Below are positions 36,687 to 45,422 of a DNA stretch of 64,000 nucleotides, one piece after another. Below the pieces are notes generated by a model. That model saw only the letters and a list, made by a program, of their open reading frames with translations. It was not told the origin of the DNA and did not search any database. A program made the position numbers and the translations under genes. The stretch's first letter is position 1; each line of letters opens with the position of its first letter. Location of the stretch: assembly GCF_000314975.1 (NCBI RefSeq), contig NZ_BAEN01000004.1:1-64000 (forward strand). Direction: 5' to 3'. Source of the DNA: Aliiglaciecola lipolytica E3. GTDB lineage: Bacteria > Pseudomonadota > Gammaproteobacteria > Enterobacterales > Alteromonadaceae.

Positions 36687-37508
36687 ATGAAGCTCAAAAG
36701 TAGGGAAATCAATATCTTTAGCATGTCTGCTTTAGATTTGTTTGCTTCAGGAATGGGGGCGTTTATTCTACTCGCCGTCATTTCACTGCCTTTTTTTGGC
36801 AATGTATCACAAATACCTGCGCCTGCTCCGCAGCAGTGTCCCGAGGTGAAAGTTTGTCCGCCTCCTAGTCCACCCAAACCTGATCCCATTCCAGTACCTA
36901 AACCTGAACCTTCTGGTTTTCAAAAAATGCAAACCCTTGATTTGGTCATTGTTCTAGATATCACAGGTAGCATGGATGAAGAGATAAATGGTTTACGCGC
37001 AGAAATTGGAAATATTGCACGTATTATTGAAATGCTTTCTGATTCAGCGGCAATGAAAATTGTGACATTTGGTGATAAAAACTTTGATCGTCCAGTGACA
37101 CATTTCCCACTTACATTAACCAAAGACATTAGTGTTCTAAAGTCGTATCTCAATCAAGTAAAGATGAATCTAGGTTTAGGTAAAGGCTTTAATCCTGGTG
37201 ATAACGGTGAATCGGTTTACGACGGATTTGAAACTGCACTACGCACAAAATGGCGTTCTAAAGCAAAACGCAGAGTCATTTTTATTATCACTGACGATGA
37301 GCCGCATTCAGGGGAATCACGGCCATTGATGCGTAAAGTGCAAAGTTTTACTAATCAGTCATATAGTGTATCAGTGCGCTATTCGGGCGACGAAAAAGAC
37401 GAAAAAGCGTTTTATCAGGAACTTGCCACCACGGGCGCTGGTACCTACTTGGATAAATCCGATGGTTCATTAACCGCAGCGTTGTTAATTGCGCTCATGC
37501 CTAAATAG
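36687..37508 (+). CDS. von Willebrand A protein with MotB/ExbD-like membrane anchor
   Basis: The 273-residue protein opens with a short basic cytoplasmic stretch and one membrane helix (about residues 15-38). The helix starts SALDLFASGMGAFILL, where Asp17 is placed like the channel Asp of MotB/ExbD. A Pro/Lys-rich linker (about 48-80) leads to a vWA domain (85-270) with the metal-dependent adhesion motif LVIVLDITGSM (Asp91, Thr93, Ser95) and IIFIITDDEPHSG-like second loop. The vWA domain would lie in the periplasm. Combined with the MotA-like gene upstream, this suggests a stator-type complex in which vWA replaces the usual OmpA-like peptidoglycan binder. TerY-type vWA proteins are also linked with PP2C and kinases. 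Confidence 0.8.
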   Translation: MKLKSREINIFSMSALDLFASGMGAFILLAVISLPFFGNVSQIPAPAPQQCPEVKVCPPPSPPKPDPIPVPKPEPSGFQKMQTLDLVIVLDITGSMDEEINGLRAEIGNIARIIEMLSDSAAMKIVTFGDKNFDRPVTHFPLTLTKDISVLKSYLNQVKMNLGLGKGFNPGDNGESVYDGFETALRTKWRSKAKRRVIFIITDDEPHSGESRPLMRKVQSFTNQSYSVSVRYSGDEKDEKAFYQELATTGAGTYLDKSDGSLTAALLIALMPK

Positions 37509-37523
37509 TGAGAGTACAGCAAC

Positions 37524-38411
37524 GTGCAACGAGAACTTCAACCCGGCAACCGCATTCATAGATACGTCATCGAAGAGGTGTTGGGAAGTGGAGGGTTTGG
37601 TGTAGTTTATCTTGCACAACATGCCTCGTTAGGTTATCGGGTTGTAATTAAAGAGTATTTACCCAACCAAATTGCCCATCGTGTTGATGGCGTTGTAAAA
37701 CCCTTTATGACGGATTTAGCCGACATTTATGAAACCGCATTACAGCAATTTAAGCATGAATGCGAAACGCTACTGACGCTGGAACATGACAATATTGTCT
37801 ACGTATACGATTGCTTTTACGATTCGGGCACCGCTTATATGGTCATGCATCAAGAAATTGGTAATACTTTGTGGGAAAGTTATGTTCAGCAAGTGGAGAT
37901 ACACAATCAGCCGTTTTCGTGGCAGCAAATAAGCGCTGTATTACCCGGTGTGTTGAGTGGGCTCGATTATTTACATCAACAAAATTTGGTACACAGAGAT
38001 GTTAAAGCGAGCAATGTATTTTTACGTGCAGGGCCAGTTATTCATCCTATTTTAATAGACTTCGGGGCTGTGAAAGTTGCTGGTGGATATGTCAGCCAAC
38101 AAGCCCAAAACACGCAATCTTATGCGGCTTTGGAGCAAGAGTATAACGTGTTTCCTATTGGTCCTTGGACCGACATCCATGCATTGGGTGTCATGATAAT
38201 TGAATTGCTAACGGGGCATCGTCCAATAAAAGCGTTTGACCGTTATAAACAATCAAGCCCTGATGGGAGCGATCCCATTTTAATGCTGTTAGAACAGGTA
38301 TCACACTATAGTGGTAATACCATTGCCAACGCGTTGTTTTATGCGACACAGCTACAGCCAGAACATAGATATCAGAATATTAGCGAATTTAAAGCAGCGT
38401 TGCCCTTATAA
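37524..38411 (+). CDS. soluble Ser/Thr protein kinase
   Basis: The 295-residue protein is a bare Hanks-type kinase domain without membrane segment. It has the P-loop LGSGGFGVVY (about 20-29), the catalytic Lys in VVIKEYLP, HRDVKASN and LIDFGAVK, then an activation segment with Thr/Ser (QNTQSYAALEQE). The start is GTG at 37524 with GAGAG nine bases upstream. It diverges from the three long kinases downstream (they share EFLPVELASR and HRDIKP). It is 15 bases after the vWA gene, a vWA-kinase-PP2C neighbourhood as in TerY-P modules. Confidence 0.92.
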   Translation: MQRELQPGNRIHRYVIEEVLGSGGFGVVYLAQHASLGYRVVIKEYLPNQIAHRVDGVVKPFMTDLADIYETALQQFKHECETLLTLEHDNIVYVYDCFYDSGTAYMVMHQEIGNTLWESYVQQVEIHNQPFSWQQISAVLPGVLSGLDYLHQQNLVHRDVKASNVFLRAGPVIHPILIDFGAVKVAGGYVSQQAQNTQSYAALEQEYNVFPIGPWTDIHALGVMIIELLTGHRPIKAFDRYKQSSPDGSDPILMLLEQVSHYSGNTIANALFYATQLQPEHRYQNISEFKAALPL

Positions 38412-38434
38412 GCACGCTTGAAAAGGAATTAGAA

Positions 38435-40357
38435 ATGTCTAACAACCGTATAATCTTTGAAAAGTCTGAACAAGCCGGAAGAGATTACAATCAGGATCGA
38501 TTTGCCTGTCACCTGAGTGAACAAAATGACGATGTGTTTATTGTTGTAGCTGATGGCGTAGGTGGTACTAAACAAGGAGAGTTGGCTGCGGAAATCATTG
38601 CCAGTAAAAGCGAAGAATTCTGGCAGACCCGTAGCAATTTTGCCAACGGCGAAGCGCTGTTAAATGCATTTGCAACTCAGTGCAATTTAGCGATTCGAAA
38701 GACATGTGAGCAAGGTACGTCCACCGCAGCGACGTTGACCGCATTGTTGCAATTAAATGGCGAATTGGTCACGGCTCATGCTGGAGACTCGCGAATTTAC
38801 CAATTTGATGAAAATGGCAAAGTTAATCAAACCAAAGATCACTCTTTAGCATATGCTAAGTTTTTGATGGGCGAAATTCGCGAAGATGAATTAGCCACGC
38901 ATCCAAGCCAAACTCAATTGCTCAACTGTCTCGATGGTAGTGAAGCTGTACAATGTGAAATTAATCACTGGCAATTGGCTGACGGCGAATTTTTCGTTTT
39001 ATGCTCTGACGGCTTTTGGGAAATTTTTAACAATGATGAAATTTTAGAGTTAATTAAAAACGATAATCGTGAATACATATTTGCTAATCGCCTTGATGAT
39101 ACTTTGCAAATAAAACCAGGGCAGGACAATACCACCGTGGTGTTGTGTGAATTGGATAAAAGTAAAGCGGTTATGGCGTCAGAACAGTCATCAGCAAACG
39201 CGGCGAAGACTCAGCCAACTGCGCATGTTGCAGACGTTTCTCATGCTCAGGCTGCGGCTGAAACTGCACCTCATACGCAAGCTTCACAAACCTCTGGAGT
39301 GAGTCTAAAAGTCGTACTTTTGGCAATCGTTGCGATTGCACTGTTAGTCTTGTTGTATTTTACCTATAGACACTACACCCAGCCCTGTTGTGGTCCTGAA
39401 TCACAGATATTGAATGCTGATGAGTTTGAAACAACAGATGCTTCTCCAGAACAACAGCAATCGCAAGGCGAAAATAATCTCAAGGAGCTAACTGCTGAGC
39501 CGAATGTTGTTGTAGATGAGAGCACGCAACTTGCAGATGAACTGGAAAACGCCCCTGAAAATGATATATCGGACGACTCTATACTACAAAATCCAGAGGA
39601 AGACACACCGCTAAACGAGGCTTCTGATGAAATGGACGATAAAGTAGAAGAGAGTAAAAAAGCATCTAGTCGAGCTGCAAAGGAAGTGAAACAAAAAGTT
39701 GAGTCGGAAGTGAAAGATCAAGCTGACCAATTAAACAATGACGAGCAAGCTGCCACGCAAAATTTCGCCGCTAATAGTGAGGTTGCTGAAATCGTGGCTT
39801 CCGACGAACAGGGTAATCCGCAGGCCATTCCAGATCTTAATGCAAATTTGGATTCGGCTCCTGACTTAGCACTCGATATAGCTGCTGGTGAAGATCCGGT
39901 TGCTAAACTCGAAGAACGTTTAACCCAAGACGGCAGCATAGCGAAAGGCAGTAAATTAACTAAAACTGACGAAATGAAAGATCAGTATGCTGAAATCGTA
40001 ACGGTACAATTAACCGTGAATAATACGCCAGTATACGGCGCTATTTTACGCTATCAAAAAACACCTTCTGGGCTTGAAATTATATCTGGTAAGGTTAGCA
40101 ATTTACCTTCTGTTCCCGCTTCCCCTACGCATGATTTCGCTAGTTGTTTCGCTCAATACCAAACGGCTCAAACAAAACAGAACAACACTGTGCAAAAAGG
40201 CAAGTCAACACCAACGCTTTATATCGACTCTGCTAGCGCAGGTTATTTTTGGCTGACAGATATTGTGGTGAAAGAAACCGGACAAGCTTTTGATTTATTT
40301 TTACTGGATAGCAGTTGTGATTCGCTGCGCTTAGTGCCTAGACATGTAAGTAACTGA
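38435..40357 (+). CDS. membrane-bound PP2C phosphatase with long acidic C-terminus
   Basis: The 640-residue protein has a PP2C domain in residues 1-240 with all metal motifs: DYNQDRF, VADGVGGTKQGE, AHAGDSRIYQF, LCSDGFWE and DNTTVVLC. A Ser/Ala/Thr linker leads to a membrane helix at about 292-313 (VVLLAIVAIALLVLLYFTY). The remaining 325 residues are periplasmic: an acidic, Glu/Asp/Gln-rich unfolded stretch, then a small C-terminal domain (VTVQLTVNNTPVYGAILRYQ) with two Cys residues that may form a disulfide. The topology is like PrpC-fused receptors, with an outside domain that could control or anchor the phosphatase. Confidence 0.85.
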   Translation: MSNNRIIFEKSEQAGRDYNQDRFACHLSEQNDDVFIVVADGVGGTKQGELAAEIIASKSEEFWQTRSNFANGEALLNAFATQCNLAIRKTCEQGTSTAATLTALLQLNGELVTAHAGDSRIYQFDENGKVNQTKDHSLAYAKFLMGEIREDELATHPSQTQLLNCLDGSEAVQCEINHWQLADGEFFVLCSDGFWEIFNNDEILELIKNDNREYIFANRLDDTLQIKPGQDNTTVVLCELDKSKAVMASEQSSANAAKTQPTAHVADVSHAQAAAETAPHTQASQTSGVSLKVVLLAIVAIALLVLLYFTYRHYTQPCCGPESQILNADEFETTDASPEQQQSQGENNLKELTAEPNVVVDESTQLADELENAPENDISDDSILQNPEEDTPLNEASDEMDDKVEESKKASSRAAKEVKQKVESEVKDQADQLNNDEQAATQNFAANSEVAEIVASDEQGNPQAIPDLNANLDSAPDLALDIAAGEDPVAKLEERLTQDGSIAKGSKLTKTDEMKDQYAEIVTVQLTVNNTPVYGAILRYQKTPSGLEIISGKVSNLPSVPASPTHDFASCFAQYQTAQTKQNNTVQKGKSTPTLYIDSASAGYFWLTDIVVKETGQAFDLFLLDSSCDSLRLVPRHVSN

Positions 40358-40369
40358 GGTTATTGAGTT

Positions 40370-42985
40370 GTGATACGGTTTGCTTTTTTATCGATTTTAT
40401 TTTCTTTTGCTAGCATTGCAGCTGCAGAATATGAAGGTACTGGAAATAACTCTGGTAACGGGCTTCAAGCACCGCGTGTCGAGACCTCTTTCGAGCCGGT
40501 TAACGCACCAATAAAATCCGAATCAGCCTTGCAAACCTGGATAAGTGCGAATAAAGCGCAATTAGGTATGTCTGATGCGTCAAACATTAAAATGTTGCAA
40601 ACGACCATTGAAAATAACGGCTACAGTATTTATCGAATTCAGCAGCAAGTGAATGATATTGACGTATTTGCTCATCAATCAGTACTGATTTTTTCACAAG
40701 GTCAACCAATTAGTGCTCATCTTTCGTCTACCGAACTACCCGCTAAAGACCCAGTAAATAAAGCTGAATTAGAACTAGCTGTGAAACAAGGGTTAGCGAA
40801 TTTAGACGTGAAATATCAGGACCCACTTCAGATTCAACCCGTTTACTGGAAAGCCGCGAAAGAGCTAATTCCAGCCGCGGTAGTAAAAGGAAAACTGACA
40901 AAAAATGACTTGGACTATTTCTATACGTTGGTGATATCCAGTTCTGGCCAGTTGCTTAGTGCTATCCCCAATCGACTTGATTTCGATTATGGTTTGATTG
41001 ATGTGGATGAAATGTGTCAAAAGGTTGGTTATAGCCTTCCAACCTCGGCAGTTGATTTACTTATCATGGCTGACAGTGGATACATTCAAACTTATCCGCC
41101 AGCCGAATCTCAAAGTACTTCTAGCACAACTAAAGAACGTAAACTGGCATCTATGTTAGACGATGCAAATGCGTACCTCAGAAGTCAATTTAACCATACT
41201 GGCATCGACAGAAATAATAACGTCACGGTACTTGCGTTTGTTGGAAATAAATTCTTTGAGGAAAGTTTAAGTTGTGCAGGCAACAATACTACCAATGCAT
41301 TTTGGACAGAGTTAAGTGATACGTTAGGACTAATGCATATTCATGCCCCATTATTGCAAAATCCAGAAGTCATAATGCATGAATTAACTCACGGAATTGT
41401 TGCTTACGGAGCCGGACTTATTTATCAGCAACAATCAGGTGCATTAAATGAAGCAATAGGCGATGCTTTTGGGGTAGGTTTTGTTAGCTGGAAGAATAAA
41501 CGTGTTAATGCGCCAGCTCCTTCTGATTGGAAACTAAAACTGGGTAATCAAGTTATTCGTGATTTTAGTTATCCTACTCGTGTTCAAAATATGCCAGACC
41601 ACTATAGTGATCGATATACCGGAAGTGAAGACTATGGTGGAGTTCATATTAATTCTTCGATTATTAATCATGGCTTTTATCTGTTGGCAGAAGGCGGTTC
41701 GCATCGACGCTTGGGTGGTAAAAAAGTACCTAAAATAGGGATGAAAAAAGCCTTACAGATTTGGCAATACGGCGCCACCAAAATCTTAACGCAAACTTCT
41801 GATTTTGAAGATGCGCGGTACGCTTTTGCGCGATCTGCTGAAATAATATTTGGTAAATATGCGGTCGAACGCACTGCGGTGCATATGGCTTTTGATGCCA
41901 TTGGCGTAAAAGGGCAATGGACTAAAAATGTCCCACCACCGAAACCAGATCCGGTTCCCGATCCTGAGCCTGACCCTAAAGTAGACCCAATCCCAGATCC
42001 AGACCCCATTCCTGATCCCGTACCAGATCCCGTACCTGATCCTAAACTGGATCCTAAAGCAGATCCGGTCCCTGAACCAAAACTAGATCCAAAAACAGAG
42101 ACCACGTCAGATGTGGATAAAGATATTTTGCTTGTCGCTGTTGGTGTATTACTGTTGTTTTTGGTTATCTTAATTTTTGTAGTCAAAAGGGCGCGTCCAG
42201 GTAAACCCGAAAATCCAGCTTATGCACCATATAACGTGACACCGTCGCCATCTTCTGAAAATAATCAGCCAGAAAAAGCGCTGAAACCTAAGTTAGTAGC
42301 AGAAGGCAATTTTGGATATTTTGCAACGGATGAACAATTTTACGCGCTATCCAATAAAGACTTAACAGATAAAGGGATTACCATAGGGCGCTCCAGTTCT
42401 GCAAATATCACGCTTGCACATCCGTCAGTGTCGAGCTATCACTTACGTCTGTTTTTACATGACAAGCACTTATATGTTGAAGATCTCGGTTCGAGTTATG
42501 GCACCTTTGTTGATGGCGAAAAAATCAAAAAGCATCAAGCGACTCGATTGAATATAGGCGAAAAAATCGTCTTGTCCGATTTGGTTTGCCACATAACCAA
42601 GAGCAAGAAGCCCGTTAGTCAACACAACGATATTGCACAGGAAACTGAGCCAACACTCTCTTTAATTTCAACAAAGGGAAGTTTCCAAATAGGAAGCAAA
42701 GAAGCAAGCACGAAGGACGTAACTATCGGTCGTAATACAACTTGTGATGTGGTTATTTCCCATGACTCAATATCGGGGCGCCATGGCAGTTTCCATTTTA
42801 AAAATGGTCAATGGCACTATCAAGACACAGGTTCGTCTTACGGTTCATTTGTGAAAAAAGCGGAAAGATTAGTACAGATCGACAAAGGTACACAGTTGTT
42901 GCTTGAAGATGGCTTGATTTTATATTTGGCAGATTTGAAAGTTGAAGTGAGTATGGACAAGCCTCAAAGCAAGGTCACGCTTTGA
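40370..42985 (+). CDS. M4 (thermolysin-family) metalloprotease tethered to two cytoplasmic FHA domains
   Basis: The 871-residue protein has a signal peptide (to about residue 19) and an FTP-like propeptide region (about 35-210). The M4 catalytic domain (about 225-525) has an intact active site: HELTH (His337, Glu338, His341), Glu361 in GALNEAIGDAFG (20 residues after His341, as in thermolysin), and His426 in GGVHINSSIINHGFYLL. A Pro-Asp-rich linker (525-580), a membrane helix (585-606) and two FHA domains follow (GRSSSANITLAHPSVSSYH near 671, GRNTTCDVVISHDSISGRH near 787). The start is GTG with GAGGT upstream. The protease must be periplasmic and its FHA pair cytoplasmic. I know of no named family with this layout. 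Confidence 0.88.
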   Translation: MIRFAFLSILFSFASIAAAEYEGTGNNSGNGLQAPRVETSFEPVNAPIKSESALQTWISANKAQLGMSDASNIKMLQTTIENNGYSIYRIQQQVNDIDVFAHQSVLIFSQGQPISAHLSSTELPAKDPVNKAELELAVKQGLANLDVKYQDPLQIQPVYWKAAKELIPAAVVKGKLTKNDLDYFYTLVISSSGQLLSAIPNRLDFDYGLIDVDEMCQKVGYSLPTSAVDLLIMADSGYIQTYPPAESQSTSSTTKERKLASMLDDANAYLRSQFNHTGIDRNNNVTVLAFVGNKFFEESLSCAGNNTTNAFWTELSDTLGLMHIHAPLLQNPEVIMHELTHGIVAYGAGLIYQQQSGALNEAIGDAFGVGFVSWKNKRVNAPAPSDWKLKLGNQVIRDFSYPTRVQNMPDHYSDRYTGSEDYGGVHINSSIINHGFYLLAEGGSHRRLGGKKVPKIGMKKALQIWQYGATKILTQTSDFEDARYAFARSAEIIFGKYAVERTAVHMAFDAIGVKGQWTKNVPPPKPDPVPDPEPDPKVDPIPDPDPIPDPVPDPVPDPKLDPKADPVPEPKLDPKTETTSDVDKDILLVAVGVLLLFLVILIFVVKRARPGKPENPAYAPYNVTPSPSSENNQPEKALKPKLVAEGNFGYFATDEQFYALSNKDLTDKGITIGRSSSANITLAHPSVSSYHLRLFLHDKHLYVEDLGSSYGTFVDGEKIKKHQATRLNIGEKIVLSDLVCHITKSKKPVSQHNDIAQETEPTLSLISTKGSFQIGSKEASTKDVTIGRNTTCDVVISHDSISGRHGSFHFKNGQWHYQDTGSSYGSFVKKAERLVQIDKGTQLLLEDGLILYLADLKVEVSMDKPQSKVTL

Positions 42986-43051
42986 GTCATATTGTTAGGC
43001 ATTGAGAATAAATTAACATTACTAGGGTTTGAGAGTTAACGGTGACAGTTT

Positions 43052-45373
43052 ATGGATGAAAATATATTAGCTTTACCGCAAGGCACTGAGCTAAATCATT
43101 ACATCATTGAATCGGTGCTGGGGCAGGGCGGTTTTGGTGTGGTATATAAAGCAACCCATGCTCACCTTAATGAAGACGTGGTTATAAAAGAATTTTTACC
43201 TGTAGAACTTGCGAGTCGCCATGGTCAAACCGTGACGCCCCATGGTACTTCTAAACAAGATTTATACGGTGATTGTTTGCACCGATTTATGGAAGAAGGA
43301 CGCACGCTAGTAAAACTGCGTCATCAAAATGTGGTGCGTTGTCGGGATCTATTCACGGCTAATGGCACAGCGTATTTAGTGATGGATTTTGAAGATGGTT
43401 TAGCTTTAGATGAGCTGATTAAAAGCTTGGAGGCTCAAGGTCAACAATACACCCAAGCGCAACTAATGCACTTTTTAGTACCCTTAGCAGATGGGTTGGC
43501 CTACATCCATGATGAAGGTGTTTTACATCGAGATATAAAACCCGGCAATGTTTTCATAAGACGAAGTGATGGCTCACCTGTGCTTATCGATTTCGGTGCA
43601 GCGAAACAAAATTTTGCAGTGGCATCACAATCACAAGCTCCCTATACCGAATTTTATGCGCCGATGGAACAAATCGAGGGAGGTGGAGAAGCAAAACCCA
43701 CTATCGATATTCATGCGTTTGGCGCGCTAATGTATCGTATTGTCACTGGCATCGTCGGGGCGAAATCGGAAAGCCGAGTTTTAGCAATGGCAACCGGCAA
43801 AAATGATCCACTAGCTCCCGCAGCTTCATTAGCGAAAGGGCAATATTCCGATGATTTTCTTAGTTTGATTGATGATTGTTTAAAGTTTAAGCCTGAACTA
43901 CGACCTCAATCCATGTCTGAAGTAAGATTGAGGTTATTAAACGGCGAGACGGCGGCGAAGGTTGTTCCCGATACCGCTCAACAATCATTAGCGTTGCTTG
44001 ACGATCTCATTAATATGGCCGGCAGCGATAGTGTTATTTCAGATAGTGAAATGAAGTTGATTTTGACGAAAGCTCAGAGCGAGAATATCGATGCAACAGC
44101 TGCGCAAAATTATGTGATCTCTAAAGCGACTGAAAACAACTGGCAAATTGGAGATGCAGTCACCGCAGAAGATCCGCATAATGTCGTCGAATCTAGCTCA
44201 GGCAAAGATAAAGTAGAAAACAATAAAAAGCCAGAATCGCCGTATTTGCATGTACCCAAAAGAAACGTTGAAGAAAATCAAGATAATGAGGCTAGCCAAG
44301 GTAAAAAGAAGCGAACTTTAGGACAAAAGCTTTTTATTGTTTTTGTTTTTATCAGTATTTGTGTTGGTTTTGTGCGGATTGTTAATTATCAAAAAGAACA
44401 AGACAACAAAAGGCTGGTAGCCGAAGTTATTGAGCGACAAAAGCAACGGGAAGAGGCAAACAAACGTGCTGATTACAATGCTTGGACTAGAGCGAAGAGC
44501 ATAAACACTGAAGTGGCTTATCAGGCATATTTAAGCGCCCAACCGAATGGACAATATCGTCAGTTAGCGCAAAATGCGATTGACGAATTGAAAAGATTGC
44601 AGCAACAAGCGCAACAACAACAAACCAATAAGAGAGCCGATGATGCCGCTTGGGCAGCCGCCAAGAAAGGCAATACAGCGATGGATTATGACAAATATCT
44701 ATCAGAAAACCCCAGCGGTAGTTATCGTCAGGCGGCAGCCAACGCATTAAATGAGTTAGCTAATAAAGGGCAAAATCCAACTGATGATAATGAGCAGTTT
44801 ACTCGAGGGTATAATTACGCCTATGGAAAAGAAGGCTTAAAACAATCCTATGCGCAGGCGGTTTATTGGTATCAAAAAGCAGCAGCGCAAGGCAATTCTG
44901 GTGCGATGAATAATTTAGGGCTATTACATAGCCGCGGGGATGGGGTGAAACAATCATATTCAGAAGCGGCTAAGTGGTATCGAAAAGCATCTGACCTTGG
45001 GGACGCCATAGCCGCTAATAATTTAGGTTCTTTGTATCGAGATGGTGAAGGTGTCCCGCAATCACACGCGGAAGCCAATAAACTGTTTAGGAAATCTATC
45101 GATCTTAAACATTATGGGGCGTACGTAAATCTAGGCTTTCAATACCATCGAGGCAATGGGGTGACTAAGTCATATACCGAAGCTGTGAAATATTACCGAA
45201 TTGCTGCTGAACAAGGTGAAAAATACGGGCAACTAAACCTTGGAGTCATGTACGAAAACGGACACGGTGTAACCAAATCCGAATCGGAAGCGATTAAGTG
45301 GTATCGATTAGCCGCTAAACAAGGTGTTGAAAGTGCACAAAAAGCACTGGAAAGAAGAAATCTCACTTGGTAA
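43052..45373 (+). CDS. transmembrane Ser/Thr kinase with Sel1 repeats (paralogue 1)
   Basis: The kinase domain is in residues 15-290: LGQGGFGVVYKA, Lys46 in VVIKEFLP, HRDIKPGN (His159-Asp161) and DFGAAK (Asp180). A short acidic helical segment follows (about 310-370, MAGSDSVISDSEMKLI; TerB- or EF-hand-like). A membrane helix is at about 424-445. The C-terminal part has two ~45-residue repeats (AWTRAKSINTEVAYQAYL, AWAAAKKGNTAMDYDKYL) and about five Sel1 repeats (583-765, for example GDGVKQSYSEAAKWYRKASD). Sel1 repeats bind proteins, here outside the membrane. It is the first of three tandem paralogues. Confidence 0.9.
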   Translation: MDENILALPQGTELNHYIIESVLGQGGFGVVYKATHAHLNEDVVIKEFLPVELASRHGQTVTPHGTSKQDLYGDCLHRFMEEGRTLVKLRHQNVVRCRDLFTANGTAYLVMDFEDGLALDELIKSLEAQGQQYTQAQLMHFLVPLADGLAYIHDEGVLHRDIKPGNVFIRRSDGSPVLIDFGAAKQNFAVASQSQAPYTEFYAPMEQIEGGGEAKPTIDIHAFGALMYRIVTGIVGAKSESRVLAMATGKNDPLAPAASLAKGQYSDDFLSLIDDCLKFKPELRPQSMSEVRLRLLNGETAAKVVPDTAQQSLALLDDLINMAGSDSVISDSEMKLILTKAQSENIDATAAQNYVISKATENNWQIGDAVTAEDPHNVVESSSGKDKVENNKKPESPYLHVPKRNVEENQDNEASQGKKKRTLGQKLFIVFVFISICVGFVRIVNYQKEQDNKRLVAEVIERQKQREEANKRADYNAWTRAKSINTEVAYQAYLSAQPNGQYRQLAQNAIDELKRLQQQAQQQQTNKRADDAAWAAAKKGNTAMDYDKYLSENPSGSYRQAAANALNELANKGQNPTDDNEQFTRGYNYAYGKEGLKQSYAQAVYWYQKAAAQGNSGAMNNLGLLHSRGDGVKQSYSEAAKWYRKASDLGDAIAANNLGSLYRDGEGVPQSHAEANKLFRKSIDLKHYGAYVNLGFQYHRGNGVTKSYTEAVKYYRIAAEQGEKYGQLNLGVMYENGHGVTKSESEAIKWYRLAAKQGVESAQKALERRNLTW

Positions 45374-45422
45374 AAATATACGTAAACTATTGAATTTTAT
45401 AAATTAAAATAAGAGTTGTAAC

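Noticed and set aside
41930-42110. Possible tandem repeat or CRISPR-like array at the Pro-Asp linker
   Set aside because: Irregular short repeats in the coding frame (Pro-Asp pairs), with no spacers.
41677-42186. 169-codon minus-strand frame rich in Gly/Ser/Thr
   Set aside because: Mirror of the Pro-Asp repeat linker of the M4/FHA gene.
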